Assembly (NCBI GenBank): GCA_036399175.1
Contig: DASWNP010000056.1
Coordinates: forward strand, 33,308-97,307
Source of the DNA: DASWNP01 sp036399175
Lineage (GTDB): Bacteria > Acidobacteriota > Blastocatellia > Pyrinomonadales > Pyrinomonadaceae
DNA: 64,000 bases
Reading direction: 5' to 3'
This document shows positions 9,528-17,262 of this stretch, piece by piece. The notes beneath the pieces were generated by a model that saw only the letters and a program-made list of their open reading frames with translations, made no database searches and was not told the origin of the DNA. The stretch's first letter is position 1; each line of letters opens with the position of its first letter. Both the position numbers and the translations under genes were made by a program.

Positions 9528-10250
9528 ATGCTTCGTAACAAACCTCTTTCCGAGCAGGTTGCGCTCATCACGGGCGGCGGCACAGGTATAGGTCGCGCTT
9601 TCACAGAGGAATTATCCGCTGCGGGCGCGCGGGTCGTCATCGCCTCCCGTCGTAGAGAAGTGCTGCACCGGACGGCTGACGAGCTGAACTCGCGCGCGGG
9701 CGCGGAGCGCGTCTTCCCCTACGGCTTCGACATACGCGACCGCGCGCAGACCGAAGCTCTCGTCAGACATATTCACGAACGCTTCGGCGCGCTCGACATC
9801 CTCGTCAACAACTCCGGCCTCGCCGTCCCTGAAACCGTCGAAGCGATAACCGAAGAGGGCTGGGATAAAGTTCTCGACACGAATCTGCGCGGCGTGATGT
9901 GGCTCGTGCGCGCGGCGCTGCCTTCGATGCTGGCGCAGGATTTCGGCGACATCGTCAACGTCTCTTCGCAGGCCGGAAAGCACGGCTATTCGGACGTGCC
10001 TTCCTACTGCGCCTCGAAGTTCGGCCTGCTCGGCTACGCCGAGGCGCTCCGCGACCACGTTCGCAAGGCGGGCGCGAACATACGCGTCTTCAACTTCTGT
10101 CCCGGCCTCGTCGATGTTGACCACACGGGCGAGGACGAAGAGCCGCGCGCCGGCGCAATTCACGTCCGCAACATGGCGCGCACGCTCGCTTACGCGCTCT
10201 CGCTCGACCGCAACGTCCTGCTTGAAGACATCAATCTGTACGGGCGATAG
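9528..10250 (+). CDS. Short-chain dehydrogenase/reductase
   Basis: A 240-residue classical SDR. The nucleotide-binding motif TGGGTGIG is at residues 14-21, NNSG (an NNAG variant) is in the middle, the catalytic Ser is in VSSQAG and the YxxxK motif is YCASK. VASRRR after beta-strand 2 suggests NADP(H) rather than NAD(H). It is in line with the alpha-glucan genes and 67 nt after the GH13 stop, but nothing in the sequence identifies the substrate. The stop codon TAG (10248-10250) already belongs to the heptad unit of element H2. Confidence 0.85.
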   Translation: MLRNKPLSEQVALITGGGTGIGRAFTEELSAAGARVVIASRRREVLHRTADELNSRAGAERVFPYGFDIRDRAQTEALVRHIHERFGALDILVNNSGLAVPETVEAITEEGWDKVLDTNLRGVMWLVRAALPSMLAQDFGDIVNVSSQAGKHGYSDVPSYCASKFGLLGYAEALRDHVRKAGANIRVFNFCPGLVDVDHTGEDEEPRAGAIHVRNMARTLAYALSLDRNVLLEDINLYGR

Positions 10251-10367
10251 ACGAAAGAACAGACGATGGACGATAGACCATAGACGATGGACAAAAATCT
10301 TTAGATAGACCATCGAAGATGAAGAGAGACGGATTGGTTATCGTCCATCGTCCATCGTCTATGGTCT
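10248..10367. repeat. Heptad inverted repeat H2 (GATGGAC type)
   Basis: The left arm (about 10258-10292) consists of GATGGAC, GATAGAC, CATAGAC and GATGGAC units, and the right arm (10340-10367) is its complement. It lies between the SDR gene and the transporter. The ribosome-binding site of the transporter (GAAAGGAG) begins only 3 nt after the right arm. Confidence 0.85.
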
Positions 10368-10382
10368 GCTGAAAGGAGCGTT

Positions 10383-11819
10383 ATGCAAGAGAAACCCCGT
10401 CTGAGTTTCTGGCAAATCTGGAACATGAGTTTCGGCTTTCTGGGCATACAGTTCGGCTGGGGGTTGCAGCTCGCCAACATGAGCGGCATCTATACTTACC
10501 TCGGCGCGAACCCGGACGAGATACCGATTCTCTGGCTGGCCGGCCCGGTGACGGGGCTGCTTGTGCAGCCGGTTATCGGCACGATGAGCGACCGTACGTG
10601 GAATCGTCTCGGTCGTCGTCGCCCCTATTTTCTCGTCGGCGCGATTCTCTCAAGCATCGCTCTCTTCTTCATGCCCGACTCTTCGGCGCTCTGGATGGCC
10701 GCCGGGCTGCTCTGGATTCTCGACGCCAGTATCAACGTCTCGATGGAGCCCTTCCGCGCCTTCGTCGCCGACAAGCTCAACATCGACCAGCGCACGGCAG
10801 GCTTCGTCATGCAGAGCTTCTTCATCGGCATCGGCGCGACGCTCGCAAACGCCCTGCCCTTTATCTTCCGGCAGGCGGGCGTGACGGGCAGAACGCCGAG
10901 CGGCATTCCTCTGACCGTCAGCTACTCGTTCAAAATCGGCGCGGCGGCCTTCCTCCTCGCCGTGCTCTGGACGGTTCTGACGACGAAGGAATACCCACCC
11001 GAGAACATGGAAGAGTTTGAGCGGATGCGACGCGAGCGGCGGGGCTTCGGCGCGGGGCTCTCCGAGATTTTCTCCGCCATACGCGAGATGCCGCAGACGA
11101 TGAAGCAGTTGGCAGTCGTGCAGTTCTTCACCTGGCTTGGGCTCTTCTGCATGTGGATGTTCTTCGGGCTGACGACCTCTTATCACGTCTTCGGCGCGAC
11201 CGACGACCGCGACCCGCGCTTTGCTCTCGGACAGGAATGGGGCGGCCTTGCTTTCGCCGTCTATTCCATCGTCTGCTTCGCCGTCGCCTTCGCTCTGCCC
11301 TGGCTCGCGCGCCAGACGAGCCGTAAGACCGTGCATATCATCGCCCTCGTCTGCGGCGGCCTCGGGCTGCTCTCGGTCTACTTTATTCAGGACAAAAATC
11401 TTCTCCTGCTGACGATGGTAGGCGTCGGCATCGCGTGGGCGTCGATTCTCTCGATGCCTTATGCCATCCTTTCGGGCGCGCTTCCGCCCGCGCGCATGGG
11501 CGTCTACATGGGCGTCTTCAACTTCTTCATCGTCATCCCCGAAATCATCGCCTCGTTTCTCTTCGGGCGCGTCATCCGCGCCGTCTTCGGAGAGAACAAC
11601 CCGACAGCGCCGCTCTACGTCGTGATGGCCGGCGGCGTGTTTCTGCTGCTCGCCGCCCTGATGGTCTTGCGCGTGCGCGACGAAGCCGAGCGCGACGTGC
11701 CGACGCGCGCCGTCATTCGTGGAGACGAGCACGAGCCCCTGCTCGCGCAACAGTCGGTGCAGCCCGTGCCGAGCACCGGACTCGTGGACGAGACGCGCGG
11801 CGGCGGCGGTCAGCGTTGA
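10383..11819 (+). CDS. SLC45/GPH-type sugar transporter (MFS)
   Basis: A 478-residue integral membrane protein with about 12 hydrophobic segments. The N-terminal region (FWQIWNMSFGFLGIQFGWGL, then MSDRTWNRLGRRRPYFLVGA) is the signature of MFS carriers related to eukaryotic SLC45 and bacterial maltose/sucrose:H+ symporters. A good Shine-Dalgarno (AAAGGAG) stands 5 nt before the ATG. It lies between GH13 enzymes and close to malQ, so import of maltose or maltodextrins is the best guess. The cytosolic C-terminus is charged and ends in a Gly/Arg-rich tail (TRGGGGQR). Confidence 0.88.
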   Translation: MQEKPRLSFWQIWNMSFGFLGIQFGWGLQLANMSGIYTYLGANPDEIPILWLAGPVTGLLVQPVIGTMSDRTWNRLGRRRPYFLVGAILSSIALFFMPDSSALWMAAGLLWILDASINVSMEPFRAFVADKLNIDQRTAGFVMQSFFIGIGATLANALPFIFRQAGVTGRTPSGIPLTVSYSFKIGAAAFLLAVLWTVLTTKEYPPENMEEFERMRRERRGFGAGLSEIFSAIREMPQTMKQLAVVQFFTWLGLFCMWMFFGLTTSYHVFGATDDRDPRFALGQEWGGLAFAVYSIVCFAVAFALPWLARQTSRKTVHIIALVCGGLGLLSVYFIQDKNLLLLTMVGVGIAWASILSMPYAILSGALPPARMGVYMGVFNFFIVIPEIIASFLFGRVIRAVFGENNPTAPLYVVMAGGVFLLLAALMVLRVRDEAERDVPTRAVIRGDEHEPLLAQQSVQPVPSTGLVDETRGGGGQR

Positions 11820-11845
11820 AGACGCAGAGGGAGAAACTCCAAACG

Positions 11846-13285
11846 ATGCCCGAATCCATCCGTCGAACTCCGTTCATTCTGGTCAGCATCGCTCTCATGC
11901 TCGGTCTCTTCCAGCAGGGAGTAGCCGCGCGGCAGACGACTCAGCCGCGCGACTTCTCGAAAGAGACTGCGCAAGAGGTGCGCTCGTGGGTGAGAGACGG
12001 CGTCGTCTACGAAATCTTCCCGCGCACCTTTTCCGAGGCCGGAAATTTTCAGGGCATCACGGCGCAGCTCGACCGCCTGCGCGACCTCGGCGTGACGATA
12101 CTCTGGCTGATGCCGATTCACCCCGTCGGGCAGGAACGAAAGAAGGGGACTATCGGCAGCCCCTACGCCGTGCGCGACTACTACGCCATCAACCCCGACT
12201 ACGGCACGAAGGAAGACTTCAAGCGGCTCGTCTCGGAAGCGCACCGGCGCGGCATGAAGGTCGTCATCGACATCGTGGCGAATCACACCGCGTGGGACAG
12301 CGTGATGATGAGCAAGCCGGAGTTTTACACGCGCGACGCGAGCGGCAAAATCGTCCCGCCGGTGGCCGACTGGTCGGACGTGGCCGACCTCAACTACGAC
12401 AACCCGCAGCTTCGCGCCTACATGCTCGACATGCTCAAGCACTGGCTCAGGGAATACGACCTCGACGGTTTTCGCTGCGACGTTGCCATGATGGTTCCGA
12501 CCGATTTCTGGGAGCGCGCGCGCACGGAGCTGGAGCGCGTCAAGCCCGACATCCTGCTGCTCGCCGAAGCTCACGAGCCAGACCTCATGGTGCGCGCCTT
12601 CGATTTGGATTACGCGTGGCCGTTTCATTCCGCTTTAACCGAAGTTCTACAGGGAAAGAAGCCTTCAAACGCCTTTCGCGCCGCGTGGGAAGAGGAGCGC
12701 AGGCGTTTCCCGCGCGGCTCGCTTCACATGCGCTTCTCCGATAATCACGACGAGCGTCGCGCCATCGCGCGCTTCGGCGAGCCCGGCGCGCTCGCCGCCT
12801 CCGTCCTCATGTTCACGCTCGACGGCGTGCCGATGCTCTACAACGGCATGGAGGCGGGCGACGTGACCGAGTCGGGCGCGCCCGCGCTCTTCTATCGTCT
12901 GCCCGTCTTCTGGCAGATGGCCGAGCGGCGTCCAGAATTCCCGCGCTTCTATCGCGGCATTATCGCGCTTCGGAAGACGCACTCGGCGCTCCGGCGCGGC
13001 GAGACCGAATGGCTCAAAAACTCCGACGACGCGCGCATCGTCACCTACTCGCGCCGCGACGCTCAGGAAGAAATCGTCGTCGCTATTAACTTCTCCAACC
13101 AGCCCTTCCTCGGCCTCGTCGAAACCCGAACCGGCGCGCCCTTCACCGACATCACGCCCGACACCGCCGCGCCGCTCGCGCCTGACGCGCCCGCCTCGGA
13201 ACGCGCCGCGCGCACGCGCCAAGTCGCCCTCCCCGTCCTCTCGCTCGACGCGTGGGGCTATCGAATCTTCGTCAGGCAAAAGTAA
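11846..13285 (+). CDS. Secreted alpha-amylase family GH13 enzyme (copy 3)
   Basis: A 479-residue protein from ATG 11846, 26 nt after the transporter; longer in-frame starts would run back through the transporter gene. A hydrophobic signal-like segment (FILVSIALMLGLFQQGVAA) precedes the catalytic domain. Regions: DIVANHTAWDS (about residue 141), GFRCDVAMM with the nucleophile Asp (about 212), LLAEAHEPD with the Glu (about 242) and SDNHDERR (about 302). Unlike the two cyclomaltodextrinase-like paralogues it lacks the NWWA N-terminal domain and is shorter. The last residues RQK and the stop codon are read from the AAAGGCA-type repeat H3. Confidence 0.9.
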   Translation: MPESIRRTPFILVSIALMLGLFQQGVAARQTTQPRDFSKETAQEVRSWVRDGVVYEIFPRTFSEAGNFQGITAQLDRLRDLGVTILWLMPIHPVGQERKKGTIGSPYAVRDYYAINPDYGTKEDFKRLVSEAHRRGMKVVIDIVANHTAWDSVMMSKPEFYTRDASGKIVPPVADWSDVADLNYDNPQLRAYMLDMLKHWLREYDLDGFRCDVAMMVPTDFWERARTELERVKPDILLLAEAHEPDLMVRAFDLDYAWPFHSALTEVLQGKKPSNAFRAAWEEERRRFPRGSLHMRFSDNHDERRAIARFGEPGALAASVLMFTLDGVPMLYNGMEAGDVTESGAPALFYRLPVFWQMAERRPEFPRFYRGIIALRKTHSALRRGETEWLKNSDDARIVTYSRRDAQEEIVVAINFSNQPFLGLVETRTGAPFTDITPDTAAPLAPDAPASERAARTRQVALPVLSLDAWGYRIFVRQK

Positions 13286-13388
13286 AAAGGCAGGCTGAAG
13301 AAGGCAAAAGTAAAAAGGAAAAGGGCAAAGGTTAAAAGAACGGGTTTCCGCCTCGCCCTTGCCTTTTGCCTTTTACCTTTTGCCTTTG
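13275..13388. repeat. Heptad inverted repeat H3 (AAAGGCA type)
   Basis: Left arm 13275-13338 and right arm 13354-13388, built of GGCAAAA/AGTAAAA/AGGGCAA-like 7-nt units, between two convergent genes. Both genes end inside it: the GH13 enzyme stops in the left arm, and the minus-strand GH144-like protein gains about 18 residues rich in Lys, Arg and Gln from it. It shares its unit with H11 (40021-40118). Confidence 0.85.
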
Positions 13389-14849
13389 TAGGAGGCCGAC
13401 CAGCTTCATCGCGCGCGGAATTTCGTCGTTGCGCATGAACCAGCGCCAGACGTTTGCGGTGCGTAGATTTTCGGCGCTGAGAAGGGTGATGCCGAGGTCG
13501 ATGCCGATAACGTCGGGGCTCACCCAGCCGTTATTGGGGTTGAAGGCGTCGGCGAAGCCGTAGCGACCGTAGACGGACGAGCCGAAGCGTTGGCGCATGG
13601 TGCGGAGGGTTCTAAGCGAGATGTCGGGCGTGAATTGAAGCGAGCCGCCGGCCGCGCAGGGGACGAGCGTCCCGTCAATCCTCTCGTCGCGCGGAGGGCC
13701 GCCCCAGGCCACGTAGCCTTCGGCGCTATCGGAAGCCGTGATGCCCCACATGTCTTCGCCGTAGCCGGGAAACTCGCGCGCCAGATTGATGCAGAAGATT
13801 CTGTGCGCGCGCGTCGCGGCGACGGAGTTGGCGAAGTAGTCTGTGAAGGGATACCAGTTTTCGCTCCGGCGTCGAAAATCGACCCAGGCGTGCGAGTATT
13901 GATGGATGAAGAGGGGAGCGCTGCTCGAAAGGTAGGTGAAGCCTTCGTAGGTGCGGCGCGTGCGATGCCACGCGAGCCAGGCGGCGGGCGTTATCGAGTG
14001 AGTCGGCGAGCCGATGGCGAGCAGTTGGAGGATGAGATGCTCGCTGTAGGTGTCCCAACGGACTTTGAGAAAGCCGGTCTCAGGCTTCCAGCCGTGAGAG
14101 AGAAGAGTCGGATGCCCGTTGAGCATCCAACGGAAATCGACGCGCTCGTAAATCTTCGTCGCCAATCGCTCAAGCTCTGAGTCGCCGCGAAAATAACGTC
14201 GGACGGTTAGGACGCCCGCGAGCAAAAGCGCCGTGTCGATGGAGGAATACTCGCTCTGCCAGCGACGCTCGCCCGTCGATTTGTCCATCCAGTGGAGAAA
14301 CCATCCCTGCTTGTGCGGCGCGCGTTCGGCGAAGAAGAGAAGCGCAGTGTGCGCCCGGTGGCGCGCTTCCCGTAGGGGAATCCAGCCGCGCTCGGCGGCG
14401 ATGCAGAGAGCCGTGAGGCCGAAGCCGGTGGCGGCGCTGCTGGCGACGTTGTGATTGTGACGGGTGGCATCGTGCGCCGTGCCGTCGGTGTGCGCGCGGT
14501 CGAGGACGAGGCCGGTCTGCGGGTCTGAGTGTTCGAGGAAATATCGAAACGCGCGACGCTGCAAGTCTTCGAGGAAAGCCTCGTCGTCGGCTGAAAGTGA
14601 AGGGGGTTGGGTCGTTGCCGCCTGTAACGGAGACATGCGTCGAAGCGTCGGGGCGAAGTCGGCGCGGGCGGCGCTCGAAGAGACGAGCAGGAGCGAGGCG
14701 AGAAGGGTGAAGACGCGCCGCACAGGAGAGGCGGAAGACGAAGAGGGCGGGCGATGATTCGTCTTCGCTCGACGCTCAGGAGTCGTTATTCGACGCCGCA
14801 GAGCTTTCGCTCGACGCGCGGGCGCTGAGAGTGTCGAGCGGCGAGTCAT
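13332..14849 (-). CDS. GH144-like glucanase (glucoamylase-family domain)
   Basis: A 505-residue protein whose core (FLEDLQRRAFRYFLEHSDPQTGLVLDR, then GFGLTALCIAAERGWI and WQSEYSSIDTALLLAGVL) matches the family annotated as 'glucoamylase' PF10091, whose characterised members are GH144 endo-beta-1,2-glucanases. ATG 14849 directly follows the stop of the GH3 gene (TAG-ATG), implying translational coupling. It gives a long Arg-rich leader, and GTG 14723 would give a more ordinary signal peptide (RRVFTLLASLLLVSSSAARA). The C-terminal 18 residues are translated from repeat H3 and are unlikely to be part of the fold. Pairing with a GH3 beta-glucosidase supports beta-glucan breakdown; the precise linkage is inferred. 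Confidence 0.75.
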   Translation of the reverse strand: MTRRSTLSAPARRAKALRRRITTPERRAKTNHRPPSSSSASPVRRVFTLLASLLLVSSSAARADFAPTLRRMSPLQAATTQPPSLSADDEAFLEDLQRRAFRYFLEHSDPQTGLVLDRAHTDGTAHDATRHNHNVASSAATGFGLTALCIAAERGWIPLREARHRAHTALLFFAERAPHKQGWFLHWMDKSTGERRWQSEYSSIDTALLLAGVLTVRRYFRGDSELERLATKIYERVDFRWMLNGHPTLLSHGWKPETGFLKVRWDTYSEHLILQLLAIGSPTHSITPAAWLAWHRTRRTYEGFTYLSSSAPLFIHQYSHAWVDFRRRSENWYPFTDYFANSVAATRAHRIFCINLAREFPGYGEDMWGITASDSAEGYVAWGGPPRDERIDGTLVPCAAGGSLQFTPDISLRTLRTMRQRFGSSVYGRYGFADAFNPNNGWVSPDVIGIDLGITLLSAENLRTANVWRWFMRNDEIPRAMKLVGLLQRQKVKGKRQGRGGNPFF

Positions 14850-17084
14850 CTATTTTTCGACCACCTCGAAGCCGGCTTCGAGCCCGCCCTCGGAGCTTGT
14901 GCCGACGAAGACTCGAAACTCGCCGGGCTCGACCGTGAACTTCATCGCTCGATTATGAAAGCCAAGCTCCCCGGGCGTCAGCGTGAACTCGACGCGTCGG
15001 CGCTCGCCGGGTCGGAGCGTGACGCGCTCGAATCCCTTCAGCTCTTTGACGGGGCGCGTGACGCTCGATGCCACGTCGCGGATGTAGAGCTGGACTACCT
15101 CGTCGCCCGCGCGTCGTCCGGCGTTCTCGATTTCGACGCTGACGTTTAAGCGTCCGTCGGTGCGAACCCTCGGCGCGCTCAGACGCAAATTCGACAATCG
15201 AAACTGCGTGTAGCTCAGACCGTAGCCGAAGGGGTAGAGCGGCGTGTTGGGCGCGTCGAGGTATTTGGAGGTGTACTTGTTGTTCGGGTCGAAGGGTCGC
15301 CCGGTCTTCTTCTGATTGTAGTAGAGCGGAATTTGGCCGACGGCGCGGGGGAAGGTGACGGGGAGTTTTCCTCCGGGGTTCACGTCGCCGAAGAGAGCGT
15401 CGGCGACGGCGTGTCCGCCCTGCGTGCCCGCGAACCACGTTTCGAGAATGGCGGGCGCGTGCTCGGCGAGCCAGTTGATGGTGAGAGGCCGCCCGTTCAT
15501 CAGCACGACGACGAAGGGTTTTCCCGTCGCGTGAATGGCTTTAACTAAATCGAGCTGGCGACCGGGCAAATCGAGCGAGGCGCGCGAGGCCGCTTCGCCG
15601 CTCATCTCGGCCGACTCGCCGAGGGCGACGACGGTCACGTCGGACGCGCGCGCGGCGCGCACGGCTTCGGCGAAGCCTGCGTCGTCGGCGCAAGGTACGT
15701 CGCAGCCCTTCGCGTAGGTTATCTTCGTCGTCGGCGAGAGCTTCGCGCGGAGTCCGGCGAGCAGTGTGACGGCATCTTCGGCGCGACCGTCGCCCGACCA
15801 AGAGCCAATCATATCTTTCTGGCTGTCGGCCAGCGCGCCGACGACGGCGATGGAGCGCAGGCTCTTCGAGAGCGGCAAAGCCTCGCGCTCGTTCCTCAGT
15901 AGCACGAGCGAGCGGGCGGCCACTTCGCGCGCGGCTGCGAGATGCTCTGCGCTCAGGAGGGCTGCGCGCTCGCGCGTCTCTTCCGCGTAGGGGCGCTCGA
16001 AGAGACCGAGCCGGAGTTTGATGCGAAGCACGCGTCTGACAGCTTCGTCGAGCGTCGCCTGCGAGAGCTTGCTCTCCTTCAATAGCCGCGCGCCGTGCTT
16101 GTTGTAGAGACGGCTGACCATCTCCATATCGACGCCCGCGCCGAGCGCCGCCCGCGCCGCTTCCCCTTCGTTAGCCGCGAGGCTGTGATTCATCAGTTCT
16201 TTGACCGACTCGTAGTCGCTGACGACGATACCGTCGAACTTCCATTCGTTGCGCAGAACTTCGGTGAGCGTGAAGGGATTGGCAGAGGTCGGCACGCCGT
16301 TGAGGTCGTTGAAGGCGCTCATAAAAGTGCCGACCCCGGCATCGACCGCCGCCTTGAAGGGCGGGAAGTAGATTTCGCGTAAGACCGATTCGGACACGTC
16401 GGTCGTGTTGTAGTCGCGCCCGCCTTCGGCAGCGCCGTAGGCGACCCAGTGCTTGGCACAGGCGACCACTCTGTTGGGCGCGCTGTAGTCTGCGCCCTGA
16501 AAGCCGCGCACGCGTGCGCGCGCCAGAGCCGAGCCGAGAAACGGGTCTTCGCCCGAGCCTTCGGCGATGCGTCCCCATCGCGGGTCGCGTGCGATGTCAA
16601 CCATCGGCGCGAACGTCCAGTGAACTCCCGCCGCGCGAGCTTCGCGCGCCGCCACGCTCGCCGCGCGCTCGACTAAGCCCGCGTCCCAACTGCTCGACTC
16701 GCCGAGCGGAATAGGAAAGATGGTTCGGTAGCCGTGAATCACGTCGAAGCCGAAGATGAGAGGAATTTTGAGGCGCGAGCCTTCGACCGCCGCGCGTTGC
16801 AATTCGTTGGTTCGGGCGACGCCGCGCACGTTCAGAGTCGAGCCGAGGAGACCTCTGCGCGCAAGCTCCAGATGCTCGGGTCGGAAGTTGCCGTTGGCCT
16901 CGCCGTCGAGTTGTTGAAGCTGTCCGAGTTTCTCTTCGAGCGTCATGCGTGCGATGAGCGCGTCGATTCTGCGCTCGATGTCCGCTTGCGGAGACTGCTC
17001 CGAGGCGGGAGGCCACGCGGCGGCGACGAAGGGAACGAACAGAAGCAGGGCGACGAGCAGGGCTGTTGTCTTCCCGTATCTCAT
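14850..17084 (-). CDS. bglX: Periplasmic beta-glucosidase, GH3 (BglX-type)
   Basis: A 744-residue protein with signal peptide (TTALLVALLLFVPFVAAAW). The GH3 N-terminal barrel is complete: EEKLGQLQQLDG, IPLIFGFDVIHGYRTIFPIP, MVDIARDPRWGRIAEGSGEDP, KHWVAYGAAEGGRDYN, and the nucleophile Asp in GIVVSDYESV. The GH3 C-terminal alpha/beta domain and a fibronectin-III-like domain (ISYTQF-type start GYGLSYTQFRLSN, ending VFVGTSSE) follow. Order and length match BglX, which releases glucose from beta-linked oligosaccharides. It is upstream of and abutting the GH144-like gene, so the pair would cut a beta-glucan to oligomers and then to glucose. Confidence 0.93.
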   Translation of the reverse strand: MRYGKTTALLVALLLFVPFVAAAWPPASEQSPQADIERRIDALIARMTLEEKLGQLQQLDGEANGNFRPEHLELARRGLLGSTLNVRGVARTNELQRAAVEGSRLKIPLIFGFDVIHGYRTIFPIPLGESSSWDAGLVERAASVAAREARAAGVHWTFAPMVDIARDPRWGRIAEGSGEDPFLGSALARARVRGFQGADYSAPNRVVACAKHWVAYGAAEGGRDYNTTDVSESVLREIYFPPFKAAVDAGVGTFMSAFNDLNGVPTSANPFTLTEVLRNEWKFDGIVVSDYESVKELMNHSLAANEGEAARAALGAGVDMEMVSRLYNKHGARLLKESKLSQATLDEAVRRVLRIKLRLGLFERPYAEETRERAALLSAEHLAAAREVAARSLVLLRNEREALPLSKSLRSIAVVGALADSQKDMIGSWSGDGRAEDAVTLLAGLRAKLSPTTKITYAKGCDVPCADDAGFAEAVRAARASDVTVVALGESAEMSGEAASRASLDLPGRQLDLVKAIHATGKPFVVVLMNGRPLTINWLAEHAPAILETWFAGTQGGHAVADALFGDVNPGGKLPVTFPRAVGQIPLYYNQKKTGRPFDPNNKYTSKYLDAPNTPLYPFGYGLSYTQFRLSNLRLSAPRVRTDGRLNVSVEIENAGRRAGDEVVQLYIRDVASSVTRPVKELKGFERVTLRPGERRRVEFTLTPGELGFHNRAMKFTVEPGEFRVFVGTSSEGGLEAGFEVVEK

Positions 17085-17200
17085 TTAAAGAATCTCCTGC
17101 GGCGTGGGTGCATGAAAGGCTGCGGCGTCGAGCGTCCGAAGGCGGATGAAAGGGATGCTATTTGAGATGAGCATGTCGGAGCCGGGCGATACGGATAGAA

Positions 17201-17249
17201 GAGCGCGCGGATAGATGGGAATGGAAGTTTCCCGTCTATCCGCGCGCTC
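17201..17249 (-). terminator. Terminator of the TonB-dependent receptor gene
   Basis: A 20-bp stem (17201-17220 with 17230-17249, one G-T pair) with a 9-nt loop stands 13 nt downstream of the receptor stop codon on the minus strand. It separates the receptor from bglX. Confidence 0.7.
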
Positions 17250-17262
17250 GTGTGTTCGCATG

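Noticed and set aside
11435..11845. N-terminal extension of the third GH13 enzyme
   Set aside because: It would overlap almost 400 nt of the transporter gene in another frame and has no protein-like composition; ATG 11846 gives a signal peptide.
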